DNA of 40,435 nucleotides, from NCBI GenBank assembly GCA_946480605.1, contig CAMLKW010000013.1:1-40435 (forward strand). The letters are read 5' to 3'. The position numbers and the translations under genes were made by a program. This document shows, one piece after another, positions 7,116-15,358 of this stretch (positions are counted from its first letter, which is position 1; each line of letters starts with the position of its first letter). This DNA comes from an uncultured Roseateles sp. (GTDB lineage: Bacteria; Pseudomonadota; Gammaproteobacteria; Burkholderiales; Burkholderiaceae). The notes under the pieces were generated by a model. It ran no database searches. It was not told the DNA's origin and saw only the letters and a list, made by a program, of their open reading frames with translations.

Positions 7116-8987
7116 ATGAACCAACCCGTGATGCAGGGTTTGCGCCTGAACCTGCCCGCCTATGTCAAGAACGCCCGGCTGATCGCCTGGGTCGCCGAGA
7201 TCGCGGCGCTGACCGAGGCCGCCGACGTCTACTGGTGCGACGGCAGCGCCGACGAGTACCAGCGCCTGTGCGACCAGCTCGTCGCCGCCGGCACCTTCAA
7301 GAAGCTGAACCCGGCGCTGCGCCCCGGTAGCTACCTCGCCAACTCCGACCCCAGCGACGTGGCCCGCGTGGAGGACCGCACCTTCATCTGCTCGCAGACC
7401 CGCGACGAGGCCGGCCCCACCAACAACTGGATGGCCCCCGCCGAGATGCGCGAGTTGCTGCAGACCGGCGCCAAGGCGCTGTTCAAGGGCTGCATGCGCG
7501 GCCGCACGCTGTACGTCGTGCCGTTCAGCATGGGGCCGCTGGGCAGCCCCATCGCCCACGTCGGCGTGGAACTCAGCGACAGCCCCTACGTGGCCGTCAA
7601 CATGCGCATGATGACGCGCATGGGCCGCGCGGTCATCGAACTACTGGGCACGGACGGCGACTTCGTGCCCTGCGTGCACACGGTGGGCGCGCCGCTGCAG
7701 CCGGGCCAGTCCGACGTGAGCTGGCCCTGCAACAGCACCAAGTACATCGTCCACTACCCCGAGACGCGCGAGATCTGGAGCTATGGCTCGGGCTACGGCG
7801 GCAACGCGCTGCTGGGCAAGAAGTGCTTCGCGCTGCGCATCGCGTCCACCATGGGCCGCGACCAGGGCTGGCTGGCCGAGCACATGCTCATCCTGGGCGT
7901 GACCAACCCCCAGGGCAAGAAGTACCACGTGGCCGCCGCCTTCCCCAGCGCCTGCGGCAAGACCAACTTCGCCATGCTGATCCCGCCCAAGGGCTTCGAG
8001 GGCTGGAAGGTCACCACCATCGGCGACGACATCGCCTGGATCAAGCCCGGCAAGGACGGCCGCCTGTACGCGATCAACCCGGAAGCCGGCTACTTCGGCG
8101 TCGCCCCGGGCACGAACTCGCTGACCAACCCGAACTGCATGGCCAGCCTGGACAAGGACGTCATCTTCACCAACGTCGCGCTGACCGACGACGGCGACGT
8201 CTGGTGGGAAGGCATGACCGACACGCCGCCCGCGCACCTGATCGACTGGCAAGGCAAGGACTGGACGCCCGCGATCGCCAAGGAAACCGGCGACAAGGCC
8301 GCGCATCCGAACGCGCGCTTCACCGTCGCGGCGACCAACAACCCGGCGCTGGACGCCGAGTGGGACAACCCCGCCGGCGTGCCGATCGACGCCTTCATCT
8401 TCGGCGGGCGCCGCTCGACCACCGTGCCGCTGGTGACCCAGGCGCGCGACTGGACCGAAGGCGTCTACATGGCCGCCACCATGGGGTCGGAAACCACCGC
8501 CGCGGCCGCCGGCCAGCAGGGCGTCGTGCGCCGCGACCCGTTCGCGATGCTGCCCTTCATGGGCTACAACATGGCCGACTACTTCCAGCACTGGCTGGAT
8601 CTGGGCACCCGGCTGCAGCTCTCGGGCGCCGAGCTGCCCAAGATCTACTGCGTCAACTGGTTCCGCAAGGGTGCTGACGGCAAGTTCGTCTGGCCCGGCT
8701 ACGGCGAGAACATGCGCGTGCTGAAGTGGATGCTGGACCGCCTGGACGGCAGCGGTGGCGGCCAGGAGCACGTGTTCGGCGTGACGCCGGACCATGCCGA
8801 CCTGAATTGGCAGGGGCTGGACTTCACGCCCGCGCAGTTCGACGCCGTCACCCGCATCGACGCCGCCGAATGGCAGGCCGAAATGAAGCTGCACGACGAG
8901 CTGTTCGCCCAGCTGGCGCACCATCTGCCGGCCGAGCTGCCGCAGACCAAGGCGCGCATCGAGGCGCGGCTGGCCCGGCTGGCCTGA
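7116..8987 (+). CDS. pckG: Phosphoenolpyruvate carboxykinase (GTP)
   Basis: A 623-residue protein of the GTP-dependent PEPCK family, normal length. It converts oxaloacetate and GTP to phosphoenolpyruvate, GDP and CO2 in gluconeogenesis. The GTP-family P-loop FPSACGKTN is at 276-284, followed by the metal/nucleotide stretch TIGDDIAW; the C-terminal part has [14 protein letters not shown] and the [16 protein letters not shown] region typical of the family. The ATG at 7116 is preceded by GGAG at 7105-7108; an in-frame upstream GTG at 7059 lacks support. It stands alone, with a strong hairpin shortly downstream. Confidence 0.97.
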   Translation: MNQPVMQGLRLNLPAYVKNARLIAWVAEIAALTEAADVYWCDGSADEYQRLCDQLVAAGTFKKLNPALRPGSYLANSDPSDVARVEDRTFICSQTRDEAGPTNNWMAPAEMRELLQTGAKALFKGCMRGRTLYVVPFSMGPLGSPIAHVGVELSDSPYVAVNMRMMTRMGRAVIELLGTDGDFVPCVHTVGAPLQPGQSDVSWPCNSTKYIVHYPETREIWSYGSGYGGNALLGKKCFALRIASTMGRDQGWLAEHMLILGVTNPQGKKYHVAAAFPSACGKTNFAMLIPPKGFEGWKVTTIGDDIAWIKPGKDGRLYAINPEAGYFGVAPGTNSLTNPNCMASLDKDVIFTNVALTDDGDVWWEGMTDTPPAHLIDWQGKDWTPAIAKETGDKAAHPNARFTVAATNNPALDAEWDNPAGVPIDAFIFGGRRSTTVPLVTQARDWTEGVYMAATMGSETTAAAAGQQGVVRRDPFAMLPFMGYNMADYFQHWLDLGTRLQLSGAELPKIYCVNWFRKGADGKFVWPGYGENMRVLKWMLDRLDGSGGGQEHVFGVTPDHADLNWQGLDFTPAQFDAVTRIDAAEWQAEMKLHDELFAQLAHHLPAELPQTKARIEARLARLA

Positions 8988-9010
8988 GCGCCGCCGCAAG
9001 CGTCCCGCAA

Positions 9011-9045
9011 GACCCGGACCCCTGAGGCTTGGGGGGTGCCGGGTC
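9011..9045 (+). terminator. Stem-loop downstream of pckG
   Basis: GACCCGG (9011-9017) pairs with CCGGGTC (9039-9045), and ACCCC (9018-9022) with GGGGT (9033-9037), with one bulged G. The stem starts 23 bases after the pckG stop. It lacks a T-run, so it may be an inefficient terminator or a 3'-end stabilising hairpin. Confidence 0.5.
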
Positions 9046-9082
9046 GCCGGGCCGACACGGGCGCGGGCTAAGCTGGAGACCG

Positions 9083-9766
9083 ATGCCGCCCGAATCGCCC
9101 GCCCTCAGCCGCGCCGCACTGGCGCGCTGCTTGCCTTTTGTCGTCTTCATGGCCTTGCTGGCGCTGCGCGGCTACCTGCCCGCCAGCCTGGGCCTGGACA
9201 ACCGCTGGATCTACGGCGGCCAAACGCTGATCGTCGCCGGCATGCTGGCCTGGTACTGGCGCGAGTACGGCGAGCTGGTGCGCCAGAACCTGCCGGACGC
9301 GCGCGAGACCGGCTGGGCCGTCGTCGTGGGCATTGCCGTGTTCGCGATCTGGGTGCAGCTGGATGCACCGTGGATGCAGCTGGGCAGCGCCACCGCCGCC
9401 TTCGTGCCGCTGGACGACATGGGCCGGCCCATCTGGCCACTGATCGCGCTGCGGCTGATGGGCGCGGCGCTGGTGGTGCCGGTCATGGAGGAGCTGTTCT
9501 GGCGCTCCTTCCTGATGCGCTGGATCCAGCACCCCGGCTTCGAGCGCGTGGACCCGCAGCAGGTGGGCCTGCGCGCCATCGTGCTGTCCACCTTCGTCTT
9601 CACGCTGGCCCACACGCTGTGGCTGGCCGCCGTCGTCGCCGGGCTGGCCTATGCGTGGCTGTACCGCTGGAGCGGCAAGCTGTGGGTGGCCGTCATCGCC
9701 CACGCGGTCACCAACGGCCTGCTGGGGGTGTGGGTCATCGCGACCGGCCGTTGGGAGTTCTGGTGA
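9083..9766 (+). CDS. CPBP intramembrane protease, exosortase-associated type
   Basis: A 227-residue multi-pass membrane protein of the CPBP (CAAX protease and bacteriocin-processing) family. The three signature motifs are present: EELFWR (Glu136, Glu137, Arg141), the FTLAH histidine (His177), and HAVTN (His207, Asn211). Its pattern resembles the CAAX-protease-related family found mainly in exosortase/PEP-CTERM bacteria, which fits the PEP-CTERM protein at 36,654-37,943. Start chosen at 9083, four bases after GGAG. Its 3' end overlaps the convergent regulator gene by 32 bases. The substrate is unknown. Confidence 0.85.
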   Translation: MPPESPALSRAALARCLPFVVFMALLALRGYLPASLGLDNRWIYGGQTLIVAGMLAWYWREYGELVRQNLPDARETGWAVVVGIAVFAIWVQLDAPWMQLGSATAAFVPLDDMGRPIWPLIALRLMGAALVVPVMEELFWRSFLMRWIQHPGFERVDPQQVGLRAIVLSTFVFTLAHTLWLAAVVAGLAYAWLYRWSGKLWVAVIAHAVTNGLLGVWVIATGRWEFW

Positions 9767-10511
9767 GGCCCAGGCCGGGCCGCTCCAGGTCCCGGAACGC
9801 CTCGAAGACCCAGGACCGCAAGCCGATCACCACGCTGTAGGGCCGCTTCTCGGCCTGGGGCAGCTTCTGGTCCAACAGGTGCTGGCGCGCGAAATCGTCG
9901 GCCGCGCGCTGCAGCCGCTCGGCCAGCTCGCGCGCATGACCGGCGCCGAACTCGCCGTGCACCAAGGTCAGCAGCTCGCCCTCGCCGTCGAAGCCGCCAG
10001 CGAAGAAGTCCGCCATGACGCGCTCGCGGAAGAAGCTCATCACCGGCCCCTGCGGGCGCCAGCGCAGCGTCTTGGCCACCTTGAGCTTGTAGCGGTTGTT
10101 GGGCCGCAGCTCGATGACGCCCAGCCGGTCCAGCTTGACCAGCGCCGCGACGGCATCCGCCTCGCTGAGCCGGTAGCGCGCCAGCACGTCCTCCAGCGCC
10201 CACAGGCTCAGGCAGCAGATGGCCACCAGCAGCAGTTTGGGATCCGCCACGACGGCCCTCTCCTGCTCCAGGCTCAGCTCGCGCTGCGCCGGCGCCTGGC
10301 CGGCCAGCCGACCCGCCAGCTCGGCGAACTCCAGCTTCAGCACGCGGCAGATTTCGTCCACCCGAGACAGTGGCATCTCGCCGCCCGGCGCCAGCATGCG
10401 CTTCACGCTGGACTCGGAGAGATCCAGCTCGCGCGCCAGCTCGGCATAGCTCAGGCCCTGGCTCTTCAGCTCCGCCTTGATGAGTGCGATCAGGGATTGG
10501 GTGCTCGACAT
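9735..10511 (-). CDS. XRE-family transcriptional regulator
   Basis: A 258-residue protein with an N-terminal helix-turn-helix (residues about 15-60: YAELARELDLSESSVKRML, then MPLSRVDEICRVLKL). The remainder is a larger domain of unknown ligand, containing YRLSEADAVAALVKLDRLGVIEL, which resembles a winged-helix second DNA-binding or dimerisation unit. It ends with a helical region. The ATG at 10511 directly opens the helix-turn-helix domain; longer starts add low-complexity Arg/Leu residues. It is divergent from the seven-gene membrane operon that begins at 10,780 and could regulate it, an inference from position. Confidence 0.85.
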   Translation of the reverse strand: MSSTQSLIALIKAELKSQGLSYAELARELDLSESSVKRMLAPGGEMPLSRVDEICRVLKLEFAELAGRLAGQAPAQRELSLEQERAVVADPKLLLVAICCLSLWALEDVLARYRLSEADAVAALVKLDRLGVIELRPNNRYKLKVAKTLRWRPQGPVMSFFRERVMADFFAGGFDGEGELLTLVHGEFGAGHARELAERLQRAADDFARQHLLDQKLPQAEKRPYSVVIGLRSWVFEAFRDLERPGLGLTRTPNGRSR

Positions 10512-10779
10512 GGGCGCGAACGGTAGCGCATGGCGCCGCAGCAGGCGCTGGGGGAGCAAAAACCGCTGCTGTGCGACCTGCGCCGAAGGGCACGGCGCGG
10601 TGGCGTGGCATGCGCCTGTCGTCGGTCATTTCCGCGACCCGACCCCGCTTTGAGCGCCTGGGAGTGTCATGAAACGCTACCGGCCGGCGCTCGCCGCGCG
10701 CCTCGGAACTATTCCCGAGGCCGGCACTCGCGGCATCACGCAAGATCGCGGCCATCGCAACCCGACACGCCTCCACGCC

Positions 10780-11247
10780 ATGTCCTCCACCCCGTTCATC
10801 CGCCGCGACACCGGCGCCTGGCGCCTCCAGGTCTGGATCTCCTTCGGCATCAGCGTCGCGCTGTGCGCCTCGGGGCTGGCCTGGCTGCCGGGGCAGGACC
10901 TGGACCGCGCATTCATGGTGATGGGCTATGTGTTCTGCCTGTCCACCGCCTTCGCGCTCGCCAAGTTCATCCGCGACAACCAGGCCGCCCAGGTCGACAC
11001 GCCCATGTGGCGCCTCGTCGTCTGGGCCGGCTTCGTGCTGGCCATGAGCCTGACGGGCTGGGGTCTGTGGCGCATGGAAATCCAGCCGGTGTGGAAGGCC
11101 TACCTGGGTGTCTGCTGGCTGTACCTGATCTCCAACGTCTTCACGCTGGCCAAGATGCTGCGCGACGCACACGAGGCCGACCTGCTGGAAGCCCGCCTGC
11201 AAGGCCGCCGTGAAGCGGTGGCAGCGGTCGAGACCGAAACCCTATGA
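10780..11247 (+). CDS. YiaA/YiaB-type inner membrane protein
   Basis: A 155-residue protein with four predicted membrane helices arranged as two YiaA/B two-helix units: AWRLQVWISFGISVALCASG / FCLSTAFALAKFIRD, then LVVWAGFVLAMSLTGWGLW / LISNVFTLAKMLRD. The repeated 'FxLAKxxRD' ending is the family mark. Function is unknown in the family. I chose the ATG at 10780 because the conserved part begins there. An upstream in-frame ATG at 10669 has a better ribosome site (GGGAG) and would add 37 non-conserved residues, so the start is uncertain. It appears to be the first gene of the operon that runs to 16,815. Confidence 0.8.
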   Translation: MSSTPFIRRDTGAWRLQVWISFGISVALCASGLAWLPGQDLDRAFMVMGYVFCLSTAFALAKFIRDNQAAQVDTPMWRLVVWAGFVLAMSLTGWGLWRMEIQPVWKAYLGVCWLYLISNVFTLAKMLRDAHEADLLEARLQGRREAVAAVETETL

Positions 11248-11261
11248 ACCCGGAGTTCCCC

Positions 11262-11699
11262 ATGAAGCCCCTGTTCGCCGCCCTGACCCTGTCCTTGTCG
11301 ATCTCGCTGACCGCGCCGACGGCACAGGCCCAGTCCGAGCTGAGCGCGATCTCGGTCGCGCCCGTCGCCCTGTCCGTCATGGCCGTCAGCGCCACCGGCG
11401 CGGCGCTCAGCGTGGTCCCGGCCGCCATCCTGTCCGCCGGCGTCACGCTGACCGTCGTCAGCGTGGAGGTGGTCAGCGGCGTGACCGTCTGGGTGCTGGA
11501 ACGCGCCTCGGACGGCGTGCGCATCAGCCTGCGCACCTCGGGCAAGCTGGCCGAGGGCCTGGTCGTGTCGACCGGCGCCGTGGTCACCGTGTCCGTCATC
11601 GGCGCGGGCGCCGTGCTGTCCACGGCCGGCCACGTCATCGCCTTCATCCCCAACGAGATCGGCAAGGCGCTGCTGCACAACGAGCAGGTGAGCCGTTGA
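11262..11699 (+). CDS. Secreted STM0539-like protein
   Basis: A 145-residue exported protein with a clear signal peptide (MKPLFAALTLSLSISLTAPT, then AQAQ). The mature part is hydrophobic and valine/alanine-rich, with two likely membrane-interacting stretches and a conserved-looking end (GHVIAFIPNEIGKALLHNE). It resembles the STM0539 family from memory; no biochemical role is known to me. The ATG at 11262 follows GGAG; an alternative ATG at 11244 overlaps the stop of the previous gene. The next gene starts with TTG overlapping this gene's TGA, so translation is coupled. Confidence 0.65.
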   Translation: MKPLFAALTLSLSISLTAPTAQAQSELSAISVAPVALSVMAVSATGAALSVVPAAILSAGVTLTVVSVEVVSGVTVWVLERASDGVRISLRTSGKLAEGLVVSTGAVVTVSVIGAGAVLSTAGHVIAFIPNEIGKALLHNEQVSR

Positions 11700-12478
11700 G
11701 GTTCGCGCTCGCCGCCGCAGCGCTGGTACTGGCGACAGCGGCCCACGCCGGCCGGCCCTGCGAGGAGAAGCCGCAGACCACGCAGCAGGTCGAGCTCGGC
11801 CTCAAGCTGGCCCAGGCCACCGCCCAGCAGCTGGAGGCCAGCGGCGCGCAGGTCGCCATCCTGGCGCGCGCGGGGCAGGACCTGTCCAAGTACGGTCTGC
11901 AGTGGTCGCACCTGGGCTTTGCCTACAGGGACGCGCGGCAGCAACCGGCCGTCTGGCGCGTGATGCACAAGCTCAACCACTGCGGCACCGACCACGCGGC
12001 GCTGTTCCGCCAGGGCCTGGGCGAGTTCTTCCTCGACAGCCCGCACCGCTACGACGCGGCTTTCGTCGTGCTGAGACCTGAGCTGCAGCAGGCGCTGCTG
12101 CCGGTGCTGACCGACAACGCCCGCGTGGTGCGCTTCAACGAGCGGCGTTACAGCATGGTGTCCTATGCCTTCGGCACCACCTACCAGCAGAGCAACCAGT
12201 GGGTGCTGGAGACGCTGGCCGGCGCGGCGGCGCCCGGCATCAACAGCCGCCGCAGCGCCCAGGACTGGCTGAAGGCTCAGGGCTACCAGCCGACCGACCT
12301 GCGCCTGTCGGCCCTGACCCGGCTGGGCGGAAGGCTCACGCAGGCCAACATCGCCTTCGACGATCATCCGACCGCGCGCCGCATCGGCCGGCACATCGAC
12401 ACCGTCACCGCCGACTCGATGTTTGCCTGGCTGCCGCGCGCCGGCCTCTCCGAACCCCTGCAGCTGGTCAAGCAATGA
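11696..12478 (+). CDS. Secreted DUF2145 domain-containing protein
   Basis: A 260-residue exported protein. The start is a TTG whose last two bases form the TGA of the preceding gene, with AGGTGA just upstream; it gives a proper signal peptide (LRFALAAAALVLATAAHA, first residue read as Met). The mature domain fits DUF2145: GLQWSHLGFAYRD, MHKLNHCGTDHAALFRQGL, then FVVLRPELQQALLPVL. The shape of the domain and a Cys/His-bearing centre suggest a papain-like or NlpC-related fold, which I cannot confirm. It overlaps the next gene by 4 bases. Confidence 0.8.
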   Translation: MRFALAAAALVLATAAHAGRPCEEKPQTTQQVELGLKLAQATAQQLEASGAQVAILARAGQDLSKYGLQWSHLGFAYRDARQQPAVWRVMHKLNHCGTDHAALFRQGLGEFFLDSPHRYDAAFVVLRPELQQALLPVLTDNARVVRFNERRYSMVSYAFGTTYQQSNQWVLETLAGAAAPGINSRRSAQDWLKAQGYQPTDLRLSALTRLGGRLTQANIAFDDHPTARRIGRHIDTVTADSMFAWLPRAGLSEPLQLVKQ

Positions 12479-14373
12479 GCCAAGAACATCCGAATCAGTT
12501 CGCCCTTTTAGGCCAGCGCCGCTTCGCGCCCTTCTTCTGGACGCAGTTCCTCGGCGCCGCGAACGACAACGTCTTCAAGTTCGCCTTCACGCTGATGGTG
12601 ACCTACCAGCTGCAGCTGGACTGGCTGCCGCCCAGCATGGCGGGACTGGTCATCGGGGCGCTGTTCATCCTGCCCTTCGTGCTGTTCTCGGCCACCAGCG
12701 GCCAGCTGGCCGACAAGCACGACAAGGCGCGGCTGATGCAGTTGGTCAAGAGCCTGGAGATCGCCATCATGGTGATCGCGGCCTGGGGCTTCTATGCCAC
12801 CAACGTGCCGGCGCTGCTGAGCTGCGTGTTCCTGATGGGCCTGCACTCCACGCTGTTCGGCCCGGTCAAGTACGCCTACCTGCCGCAGCAGCTCAACGAG
12901 CGCGAGCTGACCGGCGGCAACGGCATGGTGGAGATGGGCACCTTCGTGGCCATCCTGCTGGGCCAGCTGGCTGGCGGCATCCTGGTGGACACGCCCGTCG
13001 TGGGCCCGCAACACGTCGCCTGGGCCTGCCTCGCGCTGGCCGTCCTCGGCCGCGCCACGGCGCAGGCCATCCCCGCCAGCCCGCCCACCGACCCCGGCCT
13101 CAAGATCAACTGGAACCCCTTCACCGAGACCTGGCGCAACCTGAAGATCGCCCACGAAGGCCTGGCCGTGTTCCGCTCGCTGCTGGGCATCTCGTGGATG
13201 TGGTTCTTCGGCGCGGTCTTCCTGGCCAACTTCCCGGCCTTCGCCAAGGAGGTGCTGCACGGCAGCCCGCAGGTGGCCTCGCTGCTGCTGGCGGTGTTCT
13301 CCATCGGCATCGGCATCGGCTCGCTGATGTGCGAGATGCTGTCCAAGCGCCATGTCGAGATCGGCCTGGTGCCGCTGGGCGCCGTGGGCATGAGCATGTT
13401 CGCCATCGACCTGTACTTCGCGTCCACCGGCCTGCCGGCCAGCGAGCCCTACAGCGTGGCGGCCTTCCTGGCCCAACCCGCCCACTGGCGCGTGCTCATC
13501 GACCTGACGCTGCTGGCGCTGTTCGCGGGCCTGTACAGCGTGCCCATGTATGCGCTGATCCAGCTGCGCGCTCAGCCCACGCACCGCGCCCGCATCATCG
13601 CGGCCAACAACATCCTGAACGCGCTGTTCATGATCGCCAGCTCCGTCATCGCCGGCGCGATGCTGGGCGCGGGCATGAGCATCCCGCAGGTCTTCCTGGC
13701 GGTCGGCATCGCCAACGCCATCGTGGGCATCTACATCTTCCTCATCGTGCCGGAGTACCTGCTGCGCTTCGTGGCCTTCGTGCTGACGCGGCTGGTCTAT
13801 CGCTTCCGCATCGTCAACGACGAGCGCATCCCCACCACCGGCCCCGCCGTGCTGGTCTGCAACCACGTCAGCTTCGTGGACGCCGTGCTGCTGATGGCCG
13901 CCAGCCCGCGGCCCATCCGCTTCCTGATGGACGCGCAGATCTTCCGCATCCCGGTGCTGGGCTGGATGTTCAAGCTGGCCAAGGCCATCCCCATCGCGCC
14001 GCAGAAGACCGACCCGGCCACGTATGAAGCCGCCTTCACCGCCGCTCGCGCCGTGCTAGCCGATGGCGAGCTGGTCTGCATCTTCCCGGAGGGTGGCATC
14101 ACGCGTGACGGGGAATTGCAGCCGTTCAAGGGCGGCGTCATGAAGTTGATCGATGGCTTGCCCGACGTGCCCGTCATCCCGATGGCGCTGGGCAATTTGT
14201 GGGGCAGCTTCTTCTCGCGCGTGGAAGGCGGCAAGGCCATGGTCAAGCCGCTGCGGCGCGGGTTATGGAGCCGGGTCAACCTGACCGTGGACCAGCCGCT
14301 GACCCCGGCGGCGGTCACGCCCGACGTGCTGCGCGAGCGCGTGGCGGGGCTGCTGCAAGGGAGAACCGCATGA
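12475..14373 (+). CDS. LplT-PlsC fusion: MFS lysophospholipid flippase plus 1-acyl-glycerophosphate acyltransferase
   Basis: A 632-residue bifunctional membrane protein. The N-terminal 420 residues form a 12-helix MFS domain of the LplT type (FWTQFLGAANDNVFKFAFTL at the start). The C-terminal 200 residues are a PlsC acyltransferase with NHVSFVD (Asn463-Asp469; HX4D motif) and FPEGG (537-541). Such proteins import lysophospholipids or glycerolipid intermediates and re-acylate them. The acyl-ACP synthetase domain found in the related LplT-PlsC-Aas fusions is missing. ATG overlaps the DUF2145 stop (ATGA), and the next gene overlaps its stop in the same way. Confidence 0.92.
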   Translation: MSQEHPNQFALLGQRRFAPFFWTQFLGAANDNVFKFAFTLMVTYQLQLDWLPPSMAGLVIGALFILPFVLFSATSGQLADKHDKARLMQLVKSLEIAIMVIAAWGFYATNVPALLSCVFLMGLHSTLFGPVKYAYLPQQLNERELTGGNGMVEMGTFVAILLGQLAGGILVDTPVVGPQHVAWACLALAVLGRATAQAIPASPPTDPGLKINWNPFTETWRNLKIAHEGLAVFRSLLGISWMWFFGAVFLANFPAFAKEVLHGSPQVASLLLAVFSIGIGIGSLMCEMLSKRHVEIGLVPLGAVGMSMFAIDLYFASTGLPASEPYSVAAFLAQPAHWRVLIDLTLLALFAGLYSVPMYALIQLRAQPTHRARIIAANNILNALFMIASSVIAGAMLGAGMSIPQVFLAVGIANAIVGIYIFLIVPEYLLRFVAFVLTRLVYRFRIVNDERIPTTGPAVLVCNHVSFVDAVLLMAASPRPIRFLMDAQIFRIPVLGWMFKLAKAIPIAPQKTDPATYEAAFTAARAVLADGELVCIFPEGGITRDGELQPFKGGVMKLIDGLPDVPVIPMALGNLWGSFFSRVEGGKAMVKPLRRGLWSRVNLTVDQPLTPAAVTPDVLRERVAGLLQGRTA

Positions 14374-14633
14374 GCGACAACGAGCAAGCCCCCAAGGTCT
14401 GGCGCGTCATCGCCATTGCGCTGCTGGCGGTAGCCACGTTGGGCTTCGGCCTGGCGGGCCTGTGCGGCGCGGCGTTCACGCTGATGTCGATGCCGGACGT
14501 GCTGTCCAACCGCTCCGGCAGCTATGCCGGCGCGGCGCTGATCTTCTCGGTGCCCAGCCTGCTGATCGGCGGCGGCCTGGCCTGGGTCTGCGGCCGCGGG
14601 CTCTACAAGTTCATCAAGCGCCGCCAGGCGTGA
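14370..14633 (+). CDS. Small two-helix membrane protein
   Basis: An 87-residue protein with two predicted membrane segments (about residues 11-38 and 51-77) and a basic C-terminus (FIKRRQA). No recognised family. Its ATG overlaps the acyltransferase stop and its TGA overlaps the GTG of the next gene, so it is translated as part of the lipid-gene set. A small partner or scaffold for the neighbouring membrane enzymes is a possible role. Confidence 0.78.
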   Translation: MSDNEQAPKVWRVIAIALLAVATLGFGLAGLCGAAFTLMSMPDVLSNRSGSYAGAALIFSVPSLLIGGGLAWVCGRGLYKFIKRRQA

Positions 14634-15358
14634 TCGCCGACGCCCCCACCGCCGCCTGGGCCCACACCGCCTTCGCCTACGCCGGCATGGCGCTGGGCGC
14701 CGCGCTGTGGCGCCGCACGCTCAAGCAACAGCAGCGCGGCGGTGCGCTGGCGCCGGGCAACTTCGGCGTGCTGGTGGGCCTGCTGATCGGCGCGGCCATC
14801 GGCAACAAGGCGGTCTTCCTCATCGAGCGGCCCGACATCGCTGCAGCACTCTGGCACAACGGTGCGCTGGCCTTGCCCGGTCAGAGCATCGTGGGAGGCC
14901 TGTTGGGCGGTCTGATCGGCGTGGAGATCGCCAAGAAGCTCACCGGCCAGACGCGCAGCACCGGCGACGCGATGGTGCTGCCCATTGCCATCGGCCTCGC
15001 CATCGGCCGCATCGGCTGCTTCGTCGCCGGCCTGCATGACGACACCTATGGCCTGCCGACCTCGGCGCCCTGGGGCATGGATTTCGGCGACGGCATCGCC
15101 CGCCACCCGACGCAGCTCTACGAGATCGCCATCGTGCTGCCGCTGGGCTGGGCGCTGCACCGCGCGCGCTTCGCCACACCGGGCCTGGCCTTCAAGCTGT
15201 TCCTGAACGCCTACCTGCTGTGGCGCTTGGGCGTCGAGTTCCTGAAGCCTGTGCCGGTCGCCTGGCCGCTGGGCCTGTCGGGCATCCAGTGGACCTGCCT
15301 GGTCGCACTCGCCGTCTACCTGCCCCTCACGCTGCGCGCCGCCCGCAGAACGCCATGA
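14630..15358 (+). CDS. Lgt-like membrane protein (prolipoprotein diacylglyceryl transferase paralogue)
   Basis: A 242-residue polytopic protein with Lgt-family landmarks: LPGQSIVGGLLGGLIG (82-97), GRIGCF (126-131), HPTQLYE (159-165) and WRLGVEFLK (198-206). Housekeeping Lgt moves diacylglycerol from phosphatidylglycerol to a lipoprotein cysteine. Here the position of E. coli His103 is Val88 and that of Asn146 is Cys130, while the Arg143 and Arg239/Glu243 equivalents (Arg127; Arg199/Glu203) remain. The key-residue changes suggest another acceptor or another lipid reaction. GTG start overlaps the previous stop (GTGA), and the radical SAM gene starts on its stop. Confidence 0.82.
   Translation: MIADAPTAAWAHTAFAYAGMALGAALWRRTLKQQQRGGALAPGNFGVLVGLLIGAAIGNKAVFLIERPDIAAALWHNGALALPGQSIVGGLLGGLIGVEIAKKLTGQTRSTGDAMVLPIAIGLAIGRIGCFVAGLHDDTYGLPTSAPWGMDFGDGIARHPTQLYEIAIVLPLGWALHRARFATPGLAFKLFLNAYLLWRLGVEFLKPVPVAWPLGLSGIQWTCLVALAVYLPLTLRAARRTP

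Noticed and set aside
10669..10779. Longer start for the YiaA/B gene, giving 37 extra residues after a good GGGAG
   Set aside because: The extension lacks family character and is Arg/Gly/Thr-rich; the conserved part starts at 10780. Kept only as an alternative.
12478..14373. Full LplT-PlsC-Aas triple fusion
   Set aside because: The protein ends after the acyltransferase domain and the next gene starts on its stop; no acyl-ACP synthetase sequence follows in any frame.
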